DNA of 64,000 bases from NCBI RefSeq assembly GCF_947496485.1, contig NZ_CANMCZ010000001.1, positions 1,545,596 to 1,609,595 on the forward strand, read 5' to 3'. The notes under the pieces are model-generated. The model did not search any database and had not been told where the DNA came from. It saw only the letters and a program-made list of their open reading frames with translations. A program made the position numbers and the translations under genes. The stretch's first letter is position 1; each line of letters starts with the position of its first letter. This DNA is from an uncultured Winogradskyella sp. Lineage in GTDB: Bacteria > Bacteroidota > Bacteroidia > Flavobacteriales > Flavobacteriaceae. Shown in pieces: positions 17,896 to 26,304 of this stretch.

Positions 17896-19029
17896 CTAAC
17901 TGTATTTTACTTTTCTTAATATTCTTAAAGTTTCCTTGTAAGATTTGTAGAGTTCTGAATTATAGTTTTTTATATATGGCTTTACAGCATCTAACTTAAG
18001 TAAAGCATTATCAAAACCGTTGAGGTAACAAATTAAATAACTAGCTGCCAAATTCTGTAAATCTATGTCTTCATTTTGATTTAATGAGATGTTTTTTTCA
18101 AGTTTTTCTAAAATAGAATTATTGGCATTATAAATATGATGCAATACCTTTTTATCAAATTGTGGGGGATCAAAAACTAAGTTTGCTTCAATAGAATAAT
18201 TGGCATTATCATCAAAATAAATTGTTTTTTCTTCAAGCTTATAATATTTGTAAGATTCTTGAAGACCTAGTCTTACATATTCAACAATTTTAAAAGAATC
18301 TTCAGTATAAGAAATAGCAACTTCATCTAAAGTTGAATAAAACAGACGTACTTGTTCATTTATTAATTCTATATCTACTCTAGAGAAGAATACTTCATCT
18401 TTAATATGTTTTTTATCACCAGACCAGCACAAAACAAAGTATTCTTTAAAAACTTTGTACTTAGGATTAAAATCTTGGCGTTTATTCATAAAATCAAAAA
18501 CACCATCTAGCGTTAATTGAATGTTGTTTTGCGCATGTTTTTCAATGGCAATGACAATTTTAGAATTAACATCTTTAATTTCAATGTCAAACACTTTTGG
18601 CATACTCATGCTACCATCTCTAAAAAAAACTGCTCCACCATAATATTTCCAAATATTCTTTCTTAGAGATGTAATTTCATCAATAGGTCTTATGGTTACC
18701 AAACCAACTACTTTATCGTCTGGTAAGTGCGGAAACGGAATATTTTCATATTGTACAATTGGAGGATTGCTGAGATAGGCATTGATAAGATTTTGAATTT
18801 TGCTATCATCAAAAAAATCAACACCTATTATTTTGTTGTCTTCATCCTCAACACCAATAACAATGTAAGAATTGTTCTTTGGATTGCTATTTGAAAGTGC
18901 ACAAATATGTTTTAGAAATTTAGCTTTCCCCTCTTTAAAGCTGATATCAATTTTTCGCTTTTTATCATAAAAACTATTCTCATCGTTGTGAGCTAATAGA
19001 TTTTTTATGAGAAGCCTTTTGTTAATCAT
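17896..19029 (-). CDS. AlbA_2 (Schlafen-type) domain protein
   Basis: 377 residues. Residues ~27-150 resemble the AlbA_2/divergent AAA-4 domain: DISFKEGKAKFLKHICALSN, then YIVIGVEDEDNKIIGVD and NPPIVQYENI. Such proteins are often annotated as ATP-binding or Schlafen-like; some are nucleases or regulators, many are uncharacterised. The rest (~160-377) is a helical region unique to this subtype. It stands alone with no restriction, toxin or phage partner, so a defence role is not supported by context. Confidence 0.75.
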   Translation of the reverse strand: MINKRLLIKNLLAHNDENSFYDKKRKIDISFKEGKAKFLKHICALSNSNPKNNSYIVIGVEDEDNKIIGVDFFDDSKIQNLINAYLSNPPIVQYENIPFPHLPDDKVVGLVTIRPIDEITSLRKNIWKYYGGAVFFRDGSMSMPKVFDIEIKDVNSKIVIAIEKHAQNNIQLTLDGVFDFMNKRQDFNPKYKVFKEYFVLCWSGDKKHIKDEVFFSRVDIELINEQVRLFYSTLDEVAISYTEDSFKIVEYVRLGLQESYKYYKLEEKTIYFDDNANYSIEANLVFDPPQFDKKVLHHIYNANNSILEKLEKNISLNQNEDIDLQNLAASYLICYLNGFDNALLKLDAVKPYIKNYNSELYKSYKETLRILRKVKYS

Positions 19030-19033
19030 GTTT

Positions 19034-19058
19034 GTAATTCCTGGGTATACAGGAATCT
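19034..19058. repeat. half-size ATTCCTG palindrome
   Basis: ATTCCTG-6nt-CAGGAAT hairpin, preceded by GTA, 4 bases upstream of the AlbA_2 start. It resembles one half of the GTCATTCC elements at 22641 and 40197. Confidence 0.6.
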
Positions 19059-19060
19059 TA

Positions 19061-19813
19061 TTAATTAAATTTATTTACAATAGTAGAACTAGCCTGAGCC
19101 GTACAAAACATTAACACATCGGCAATGTTAACATGAGCTGGTCGAGACACAGCAAAATAAATCACTTCCGCGACATCCTCTGCTTGTAAAGCTTTATAAC
19201 CTTTATAAACATTATCGGCAGCAGCATCCCCTTTAAAGCGGACTTCAGAAAATTCAGTTTCTACCAAACCGGGATTAATAGCACTAACTTTGATTCCGAA
19301 AGGGTTTAAATCAAGTCGCATACCTTCGGTAATGGCTAAAACGGCATGTTTGCTACCACAATATACGTTTCCTTTTGGGTACACTTCTTTCCCGGCTGAG
19401 GAACCAATATTAATGATATGACCCGATTTTCTTTCTGTCATTCCAGGAATAATCGCTTTGCTTACATATAGTAAACCTTTTACATTAATATCCATCATGG
19501 CATCCCAATCATCTAAATTACCTGTTTGGATTGGATCCAGGCCATGTGCATTACCAGCATTGTTAATGAGAATATCAATCTGTTGAAATTCTTTTGGTAG
19601 TGATGCTATAGCTTTTAGTGTTTTTTCCCTATCGCGTAGATCAAAACTTAAGGTGTGGATATCAGTTTCACGAGACAGTGCTTTTTGAATACTATCTAAA
19701 CGTTGTTGCCTGCGACCACATAGTATTAAATTAATACCATGTTTCGCAAATTCATGCGCTGTTGCTCTTCCAATACCACTAGTCGCTCCTGTAATTAGTG
19801 CTGTTTTTTTCAT
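19061..19813 (-). CDS. short-chain dehydrogenase/reductase
   Basis: 250 residues, classical SDR length. Visible: nucleotide motif TGATSGIGRAT (8-18), NNAG (84-87), catalytic Ser of NIGSSAG (~138) and YCGSK with Tyr151 and Lys155. The CGRR after beta-2 suggests NADP preference. It is close to the YdfG/3-hydroxy-acid dehydrogenase group, which oxidises serine and 3-hydroxypropionate; the substrate is not certain. It is flanked by ATTCCTG-type hairpins on both sides. Confidence 0.88.
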   Translation of the reverse strand: MKKTALITGATSGIGRATAHEFAKHGINLILCGRRQQRLDSIQKALSRETDIHTLSFDLRDREKTLKAIASLPKEFQQIDILINNAGNAHGLDPIQTGNLDDWDAMMDINVKGLLYVSKAIIPGMTERKSGHIINIGSSAGKEVYPKGNVYCGSKHAVLAITEGMRLDLNPFGIKVSAINPGLVETEFSEVRFKGDAAADNVYKGYKALQAEDVAEVIYFAVSRPAHVNIADVLMFCTAQASSTIVNKFN

Positions 19814-19819
19814 AGTTCT

Positions 19820-19842
19820 GTCACTCCTGTGAAAACAGGAAT
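19820..19842. repeat. half-size GTCACTCCTG palindrome
   Basis: GTCAC followed by TCCTGT-GAAA-ACAGGA, 6 bases upstream of the SDR start. A degenerate relative of the GTCATTCC elements. Confidence 0.6.
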
Positions 19843-19940
19843 TCTTTAATTCATTGTATAATATTATGAGATTCTTGCCTTATTCATAGATTTTATTAGA
19901 TATAAATGAATTCATGAATCTTCGATTTCGCAAGAATTCA

Positions 19941-20804
19941 TCAAGGCACTTTATAGCCTTGGCTAGCCACCAATATCAAAAACCAATCCTCTAATTCTAA
20001 ATTAATCTGCGATGCTTCAACAGCTTGCTTTAATCGTTCTTTAGTTGTAGTTCCGACTACTGGATGGATTCCTGAAGGATGTTTTAGTGTCCAGGCCAGC
20101 AACAATTGGTCTTCAGTAGCATTATATTTATCCATCAATACACCAAGTTGTTTATGAATACGTCTGGTCTGCTCATTATCTTCTCTAAATACATTACCCA
20201 AAGGAGACCAAGCCATAGGTTTTATGCCACAAGTCATCATATAATCTAGAGTGCCATCGTGCATTGCAGAATGTTGTGTTAATGAAAATTCTATTTGATT
20301 AACGTCAATATCCATACGCAATCCAACCATTTCCATTTGAGAGGGAGTAAAGTTAGAGACACCAAAATCTCTAATCTTACCATCTTTTTTTAGAATAGTA
20401 ATCGCTTCAGCAATTTCTTCGGCAACCATTAACGGACTAGGTCTGTGTAGTAATAACAAATCTAGATAGTCAGTTTCAAGATGTTTTAAAGATTCTTCGA
20501 CAGACCAAATGATATAGTCTTTGCTGTAGTCGTAATGCTTAACTTTATTTTTTCGATTCTCTGATATATACTGAATGCCACATTTAGAAATCAGTTGTAT
20601 GTCTCCACGCTTTATTCCAGATGACGTAAATGCTTTCCCAAAGTCTGCCTCTGTTGTATAGGCGCCATAGATATCAGCATGGTCAAAAGTGGTAATTTGG
20701 TTAGAAATGCAGAAATTCATTAGAGCTACCATTTCTTTTTTTGAAAGTTGTTTTCCCCAACTTCCCCAAGTCATGGTGCCTGCAATTAATCGAGAATATG
20801 TCAC
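19941..20804 (-). CDS. aldo/keto reductase
   Basis: 287 residues of the AKR superfamily, TIM-barrel NADPH oxidoreductases. Visible: RLIAGTMTWGSWG at the N-terminus, the Asp/Tyr pair in TFDHADIYGAY (~44), the Lys of LISKCGIQ, the His of LLLLHRPSP and the C-terminal VVGTTTKERL. It is most like the YdhF group. It lies upstream of the SDR on the same strand with a ~130-base gap, so co-transcription is possible but not clear. Substrate unknown. Confidence 0.88.
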   Translation of the reverse strand: MTYSRLIAGTMTWGSWGKQLSKKEMVALMNFCISNQITTFDHADIYGAYTTEADFGKAFTSSGIKRGDIQLISKCGIQYISENRKNKVKHYDYSKDYIIWSVEESLKHLETDYLDLLLLHRPSPLMVAEEIAEAITILKKDGKIRDFGVSNFTPSQMEMVGLRMDIDVNQIEFSLTQHSAMHDGTLDYMMTCGIKPMAWSPLGNVFREDNEQTRRIHKQLGVLMDKYNATEDQLLLAWTLKHPSGIHPVVGTTTKERLKQAVEASQINLELEDWFLILVASQGYKVP

Positions 20805-20908
20805 TTATTTTTCAGTTTATATATGTTTTTATGCAATTGGTGTATAAAAATACTCAAAACATACAGAATACAGTATTATTGATATGTAATTATTCCATTT
20901 CCCAAATC

Positions 20909-21472
20909 ATGAAACATTTACAACCTATAAAATCACTTTTTCTAAGTCTAATTATTTTAGTTTGTTTTACAAGCTGTACAAAAGACGATGTTTACTCTGG
21001 TGAGCAATTAGCAAGTATTACTGTAAAGCTAAAAAGCACTGTTGGTAATTATGATAAAGTCTATATTGAGATTGAAGACGTGCAATTAAAAGTAAAGGAA
21101 GATGAAAACGCATCAAATGCTTGGATTAGTCTAAATACTATTAATACAGGGACTTATAATGCTTTCGATTTAAGAGGTGATTCGGAATTATTATTAGTAG
21201 ACAATTTTGAAATGAAAGCGAAGTACATCTTTGCGATTAGACTTGTACTCGGTGATAATAATTATATTGATATAAATAATGGTTTGCATAGTTGCGATGT
21301 TAGTGATTTAGGGAATTCAAAACCTTCTAATTTAGTTCAACTAGAACTAGATCCAAACCACATATACGATTTTGAAATAGACTTAGATATTGACAAATCT
21401 ATTAGCTTCGATGAAGAGCAAAATACTGTGATTCTAAACCCAGAAATTTATACAGAAATAAGAAAATTTTAA
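20909..21472 (+). CDS. DUF4382-like lipoprotein
   Basis: 187 residues from the ATG at 20909; the open frame extends upstream over the divergent reductase gene, but MKHLQPIKSLFLSLIILVCF followed by TSC (Cys23) is the true lipoprotein signal. The body (ITVKLKSTVGNYDKVYIEIE, later NLVQLELDPNHIYDFEIDLD) matches the beta-sandwich DUF4382 pattern found in exported Bacteroidota lipoproteins. Role unknown; it stands alone with a terminator. Confidence 0.75.
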   Translation: MKHLQPIKSLFLSLIILVCFTSCTKDDVYSGEQLASITVKLKSTVGNYDKVYIEIEDVQLKVKEDENASNAWISLNTINTGTYNAFDLRGDSELLLVDNFEMKAKYIFAIRLVLGDNNYIDINNGLHSCDVSDLGNSKPSNLVQLELDPNHIYDFEIDLDIDKSISFDEEQNTVILNPEIYTEIRKF

Positions 21473-21505
21473 TATTAATTACCCTGATCCATAATTAATA
21501 CTAGA

Positions 21506-21542
21506 AAAAGAGTAATACTTAGGTGTTACTCTTCTTTTTTTA
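21506..21542 (+). terminator. intrinsic terminator
   Basis: AAGAGTAA and TTACTCTT form an 8-bp stem with a ~10-nt loop, followed by C and eight T residues, just after the DUF4382-like gene. Confidence 0.85.
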
Positions 21543-21636
21543 ACCAATTGTTAACAGCATTACAAGAATAATTTTAACAATTTGCATCTCCTAAAAATTA
21601 CTAAAAACAGTTTTATTCATAAACCCTTAAAAATTG

Positions 21637-22638
21637 ATGGAAGAAACGAGTACAATTGATATTAAGTCAATTAACGAAAAGATAGAAAAAGAAAGTGCAT
21701 TTGTAGATATGCTCACCTTAGAGATGAATAAAGTCATTGTTGGGCAAAAACACATGGTAGAACGATTGCTCATTGGTTTATTAGGTCAAGGTCATATCTT
21801 ATTAGAAGGTGTACCTGGTTTGGCAAAAACTTTAGCTATAAACACGCTCTCTAAAGCTATTGATGCTAGTTTTAGTAGAATTCAATTTACACCAGATTTG
21901 TTACCAGCCGATGTTGTAGGTACATTAATTTATAACATGAAGTTGAATGATTTTTCTATTAAGAAAGGCCCAATATTTGCAAATTTTGTATTAGCAGATG
22001 AGATTAATAGAGCACCAGCAAAGGTTCAGTCTGCTTTACTTGAAGCAATGCAAGAAAAGCAAGTAACCATTGGTGATGAAACGTTCATTTTGGACAAGCC
22101 ATTTTTAGTAATGGCTACACAAAACCCAGTAGAGCAAGAAGGAACGTATCCTTTACCAGAAGCTCAAGTGGATCGTTTTATGTTGAAAACAGTTATTGAT
22201 TATCCAAAAATCAATGAAGAGCAAATGATAATGAGAGCGAATTTAAAAGGAGCTTGGGACAAGGTAAATCCTGTGGTTTCTGTTAAGCAAATTCTCAGTG
22301 CACAAGAAGCTGTTAGAGAAGTTTATATGGACGAAAAAATTGAAAAATATATTCTCGATATCATCTTTGCTACACGCTATCCTGAAAAATATAATTTGGG
22401 TGATTTAAAGGCTTTAATCTCTTTTGGAGCTTCACCACGTGGAAGTATCAACTTAGCAACTGCAGCAAAATGCTTCGCTTTTATAAAAAGAAGAGGTTAT
22501 GTAATTCCAGAAGATGTACGTGCGGTAGTGCACGATGTATTGCGTCACAGAATAGGTATTACATATGAGGCCGAAGCAGAGAATGTCACTTCAGAAGACA
22601 TTATCAATAAGATTGTAAATCAAATCGAAGTACCATAG
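21637..22638 (+). CDS. MoxR-family AAA+ ATPase (Bat operon)
   Basis: 333 residues from the ATG at 21637 (a TTG sits just before it). Walker A GVPGLAKT (~58-65), Walker B VLADEINRAPAKVQSALLEA, sensor MATQNPVEQEGTYPLPEAQVD (shown in part). MoxR ATPases act as chaperones that mature or insert partners carrying von Willebrand A domains. It heads a same-strand run of DUF58, BatA, BatB, BatC, BatD and BatE, the arrangement of the Bacteroides aerotolerance operon. Confidence 0.95.
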   Translation: MEETSTIDIKSINEKIEKESAFVDMLTLEMNKVIVGQKHMVERLLIGLLGQGHILLEGVPGLAKTLAINTLSKAIDASFSRIQFTPDLLPADVVGTLIYNMKLNDFSIKKGPIFANFVLADEINRAPAKVQSALLEAMQEKQVTIGDETFILDKPFLVMATQNPVEQEGTYPLPEAQVDRFMLKTVIDYPKINEEQMIMRANLKGAWDKVNPVVSVKQILSAQEAVREVYMDEKIEKYILDIIFATRYPEKYNLGDLKALISFGASPRGSINLATAAKCFAFIKRRGYVIPEDVRAVVHDVLRHRIGITYEAEAENVTSEDIINKIVNQIEVP

Positions 22639-22640
22639 TA

Positions 22641-22726
22641 TTGTCATTTCTGTGTAAGCAGGAATCTCACTATTATTTGTCAAAAAGTTTAATTTGATAG
22701 ATTCCGTATTAAGTGCGGAATGACAA
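22641..22726. repeat. GTCATT-type palindromic intergenic element
   Basis: 86 bases with inverted ends TTGTCATT...AATGACAA. Each half contains its own hairpin (TTTCTG/GCAGGAA and GATTCCG/GCGGAATG). It fills the gap between moxR and the DUF58 gene. A sister element is at 40197-40257. Non-coding, probably a small mobile or REP-like repeat. Confidence 0.8.
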
Positions 22727-22734
22727 AGCACAAA

Positions 22735-23601
22735 ATGGATACCAAAGAACTTCTAAAAAAAGTACGAAAAATAGAGATTAAGACACGTCGACTGTCTGAT
22801 CATATATTTGGAGGCGAATACCACTCTACCTTCAAGGGTCGTGGTATGACTTTTTCTGAAGTCCGTCAATACCAATATGGTGATGATGTAAGAAATATAG
22901 ATTGGAATGTTACGGCGCGTTATAATGAGCCTTACATAAAAGTATTTGAAGAAGAGCGTGAGCTAACTATGATGTTAATGGCTGATGTTTCTGGCAGTAA
23001 ATTCTTCGGAACCAAGAACCAGTTCAAAGACGAAATTGTTACAGAGATTGCAGCTACACTTGCATTTTCAGCAACTCAGAACAATGATAAAATAGGCTTA
23101 ATCTTGTTTTCTGATGACATTGAACTTTACATTCCACCAAAAAAAGGACGTTCTCATGTACTCAGAATTATTAGGGAACTTCTTGAATTTAAACCAAAAA
23201 GTAAAAATACTGACATCGCTGAAGCTTTAAAATTTTTGTCTAACGTCATGAAAAAGAAAGCAATTGTTTTTGTGCTTTCAGATTTTATTGCAGACGATTA
23301 TAAGCAGAATTTAAAAATTGCTGCTGGCAGACATGATATTACAGGCATAAGAATATACGATAAGCACGAAGCTGCTATTCCGAATCTTGGCATGGTGCAA
23401 ATGGAAGATGAAGAAACAGGTGAACTGATGTTGGTAAACACAGCATCTAAAAAAGTAAGACTAAATTATGGTAAGTTTTACACTGAAAAAGTAAACTACT
23501 TTAAAGACACCTTTACAAAATCTGGAGCTGGTGCAATAGATTGCCGTGTTGATGAGAGTTATGTAAAAAAATTACTAGGTTATTTTAAAAGAAGAGGGTA
23601 A
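22735..23601 (+). CDS. DUF58 (von Willebrand-like) protein of the Bat operon
   Basis: 288 residues from the ATG at 22735; an earlier ATG at 22720 lies inside the palindromic element and is unlikely. Family marks: GGEYHSTFKGRGMTFSEVRQ, then DDVRNIDWNVTAR and ADVSGS (MIDAS-like, with Ser for the metal site). DUF58 proteins accompany MoxR ATPases and are probable vWA-fold partners. Soluble, no membrane helix, 5 bases from the next gene. Confidence 0.92.
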   Translation: MDTKELLKKVRKIEIKTRRLSDHIFGGEYHSTFKGRGMTFSEVRQYQYGDDVRNIDWNVTARYNEPYIKVFEEERELTMMLMADVSGSKFFGTKNQFKDEIVTEIAATLAFSATQNNDKIGLILFSDDIELYIPPKKGRSHVLRIIRELLEFKPKSKNTDIAEALKFLSNVMKKKAIVFVLSDFIADDYKQNLKIAAGRHDITGIRIYDKHEAAIPNLGMVQMEDEETGELMLVNTASKKVRLNYGKFYTEKVNYFKDTFTKSGAGAIDCRVDESYVKKLLGYFKRRG

Positions 23602-23605
23602 ATAA

Positions 23606-25300
23606 ATGATGAACTACGAATTACGAATCACGAATTGGGGTATCAGCAAGGTCAGAAAAGTGACTTTGGCTCTGTTTTTTGTTCTTTATTCTGTATTCTC
23701 TTTTTCTCAAGTCAAAACCGAAATAGACACTACTAAAATCCGAATAGGTGAACAAATTAGTTACCAAATTAAAGTTGAGGCAGATTCAACATCCTTAGTT
23801 GTATTTCCTGAAGGACAAACATTTATGCCTTTAGAAAATGTCGAAGCCCTAAAAATTGATACTACAAAGAAGGATGCTAAGTTCTTGTTATCTAGAATTT
23901 ACAAGCTCACACAATTCGATTCGGGGTCTTATACTATTCCTAGACAAAAAATTATTATTGGCGATAAACCATTTTTCACGGATTCTTTAAGAGTTGATGT
24001 AAATACTGTAGAAGTTGATACAACAAAACAGCAACTCTACGATATTAAACCTATCATAGAAGTTGAAGAAACAGGGGGTAATTGGTGGAAATGGCTGTTA
24101 GGTGTTTTGGCAGCGTTGGCCTTAGTCGCTTTTTTACTGTACTGGTTTATATGGAGAAAAAAACCATTAACAGAGGAAGAAGAAATTGCGCTATTACCAG
24201 CTTATGACCGGGCAAAATTAGCTTTAAGAAAACTAGACGAAAGCCAATATTTAATGCGTTCAGAAGTAAAAGAATATTATTCTGAATTAACTTTTGTTAT
24301 TAGAAAATATTTAGACGAAAAAGTATATGATCGTGCTTTAGAGAGTACTACAGACGAGTTGATATCTCGACTACAGTTACTTAAAGATGGTAATCAAGTT
24401 CCGCTTTCAAAAGACACTATTAAGAATATTGAATCTATTTTAAAACGAGCTGATTTAGTAAAGTTTGCCAAGTCTGCACCAGATACTGCTTTGGCCGAAA
24501 TGGATAAAGACACCATTGATAAAGAAATAGATCATGTAAAAGAAAGTTTACCAGAACCAACTGAAGAAGAAAAACTTCTAAATCAACAATACAAAGAAGA
24601 ACAAGAACGCAAAAAGAGGCGCAGAAAAGTACTTCTTACTATAGCAATTTCTGTATTCTTACTTATGGCGACTTTTGTAGGCTTCGGTATTAAATATGGT
24701 TTTGGTTATGTGAAAGATACTATTATTGGTCATGAAAGTAAAGAACTTTTAGAAGGCAATTGGGTAGAAAGTGCATATGGTTTTCCACCTATATATATTG
24801 AAACTCCTAAAGTTCTTAAAAGAGAAGAAAAAGAACTCCCAGAAGAATTAGAAGGTAAGGCGGAAATGACATTTTTTTCTTATGGTAGTTTAATTGAGCG
24901 TTTCTATATTGTAACAGGGACGACAATTTTAAATCTGCCCCCAAACCAAAAAGAAGATGCAGATACCCAAAAGGCAATAAATATAAATGCTGTTGTAGAA
25001 GGAAGTTTAAAATCTTGGGAAGAGAAAGGTGCTCGAAACTTGATTACCAAAAACGAAAAATTTGTTACACCAAATGGTGCTGAAGGCTTAAAAACTTTTG
25101 GGACAGCCGAATTTCCTAGTTTAACACCAGGTAGTTTTGAAGATGGTAATTACGTTATTCTAAGCTTTACTACCGAAAATATTATTCAGCAAATTATAAT
25201 TATTAGTAGAAGTGATGACGCTTATGCAGAAGATATTGTACAGAGAATAATAGATTCTGTAGAACTCAATCCAGATGAATCAGAAGAAGGCGAAAACTAA
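23606..25300 (+). CDS. BatD-like membrane protein between DUF58 and BatA
   Basis: 564 residues. Signal helix VTLALFFVLYSVFSFSQ, a BatD/oxygen-tolerance-like beta domain (IRIGEQISYQIKVEADS; SYTIPRQKIIIGDKPFFTDS), a membrane helix near 155 (WLLGVLAALALVAFLLYWFI), a helical cytoplasmic region, a second helix near 345 and a C-terminal ~150-residue domain. The first ~18 residues (MMNYELRITN) arise from a heptamer repeat, so the real start may be a GTG at 23660. It overlaps BatA by one base. Its position in this operon is usual for Flavobacteriaceae, but its function is unknown. Confidence 0.8.
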   Translation: MMNYELRITNWGISKVRKVTLALFFVLYSVFSFSQVKTEIDTTKIRIGEQISYQIKVEADSTSLVVFPEGQTFMPLENVEALKIDTTKKDAKFLLSRIYKLTQFDSGSYTIPRQKIIIGDKPFFTDSLRVDVNTVEVDTTKQQLYDIKPIIEVEETGGNWWKWLLGVLAALALVAFLLYWFIWRKKPLTEEEEIALLPAYDRAKLALRKLDESQYLMRSEVKEYYSELTFVIRKYLDEKVYDRALESTTDELISRLQLLKDGNQVPLSKDTIKNIESILKRADLVKFAKSAPDTALAEMDKDTIDKEIDHVKESLPEPTEEEKLLNQQYKEEQERKKRRRKVLLTIAISVFLLMATFVGFGIKYGFGYVKDTIIGHESKELLEGNWVESAYGFPPIYIETPKVLKREEKELPEELEGKAEMTFFSYGSLIERFYIVTGTTILNLPPNQKEDADTQKAININAVVEGSLKSWEEKGARNLITKNEKFVTPNGAEGLKTFGTAEFPSLTPGSFEDGNYVILSFTTENIIQQIIIISRSDDAYAEDIVQRIIDSVELNPDESEEGEN

Positions 25301-26304
25301 TGTTTGAAAATATAGAATTTTTAAATAAAGAATTGTTTTGGTTGTTACTGCTTTTGCCAGTAGCAATAATCTGGTATGTCTTTAAGCATAATCAACAAAC
25401 AGCAGAGTTAAAAATATCGAGTATCAAAGGGTTCAAAGTATCATCTTCATTTTGGTCCAAGTTTAGACACTTGCTTTTTGCCTTACGACTCATCGCGTTA
25501 GGATTATTAATTGTGGCATTGGCGAGACCAAGAAGTGTTGATGTTTCTACTAAAACTAAAACAACTCGTGGAATAGATATTGTCATGGCTATTGATGTAT
25601 CCGCAAGTATGCTAGCTAAAGATTTGCGCCCTAATCGATTAGATGCTTTAAAGGCAGTTGCTGCAGATTTTATAAAAGGACGACCAAATGACAGAATTGG
25701 ATTGGTTGAATATGCTGGTGAAGCATACACCAAAACACCAATTACAAGTGACAAATCTATAGTTTTAAGATCACTTAGAGACATTAGATATAACACCTTA
25801 ATTCAACAAGGAACTGCAATTGGTATGGGTTTGGGTACTTCCGTCAATCGATTAAAAGACAGTAAAGCAAAGAGTAGAGTTGTCATTCTACTTACAGACG
25901 GTGTCAATAATTCAGGTGCTGTAGATCCAAAGACAGCTAGTATTCTAGCTATTGATAATGGTATTAAAGTTTACACTATTGGTTTAGGAACTAATGGAAT
26001 GGCTCTATCTCCAATAGGATTTAATGCTAATGGTTCATTTAGATATAGTAGACAACAAGTTGAAATAGATGAGGTGTTGTTGAAAGAAATTGCTGAAGAT
26101 ACAGGTGGTAAATATTTTAGAGCAACAAATAATAAGAAGTTGGCCGAAATTTATAAAGAAATCAATAAGCTCGAAAAAACTGAGATTGAAGAAAAGAAGT
26201 ATTATAACTACGAGGAAAAATATAGACCATTAGTACTTTTAGGTGGTTTACTATTATTATTAGAACTTATATTACGAAACACAATATTTAGAAGCTTTGT
26301 TTAG
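25300..26304 (+). CDS. batA: BatA, vWA-domain membrane protein
   Basis: 334 residues: two N-terminal membrane helices (~12-30 and ~58-75), a von Willebrand A domain with intact MIDAS Asp99-x-Ser101-x-Ser103 (AIDVSASML) and LLTDGVNNSG, and a C-terminal helix (PLVLLGGLLLLLELIL). BatA and BatB are thought to form a membrane complex; deletion of bat genes in Bacteroides reduces aerotolerance. It starts at the stop of the BatD-like gene and its stop overlaps BatB by 8 bases. Confidence 0.92.
   Translation: MFENIEFLNKELFWLLLLLPVAIIWYVFKHNQQTAELKISSIKGFKVSSSFWSKFRHLLFALRLIALGLLIVALARPRSVDVSTKTKTTRGIDIVMAIDVSASMLAKDLRPNRLDALKAVAADFIKGRPNDRIGLVEYAGEAYTKTPITSDKSIVLRSLRDIRYNTLIQQGTAIGMGLGTSVNRLKDSKAKSRVVILLTDGVNNSGAVDPKTASILAIDNGIKVYTIGLGTNGMALSPIGFNANGSFRYSRQQVEIDEVLLKEIAEDTGGKYFRATNNKKLAEIYKEINKLEKTEIEEKKYYNYEEKYRPLVLLGGLLLLLELILRNTIFRSFV

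Noticed and set aside
22720..22734. Earlier ATG of the DUF58 gene
   Set aside because: It lies in the end of the GTCATT element; the ATG at 22735 gives the expected N-terminus.
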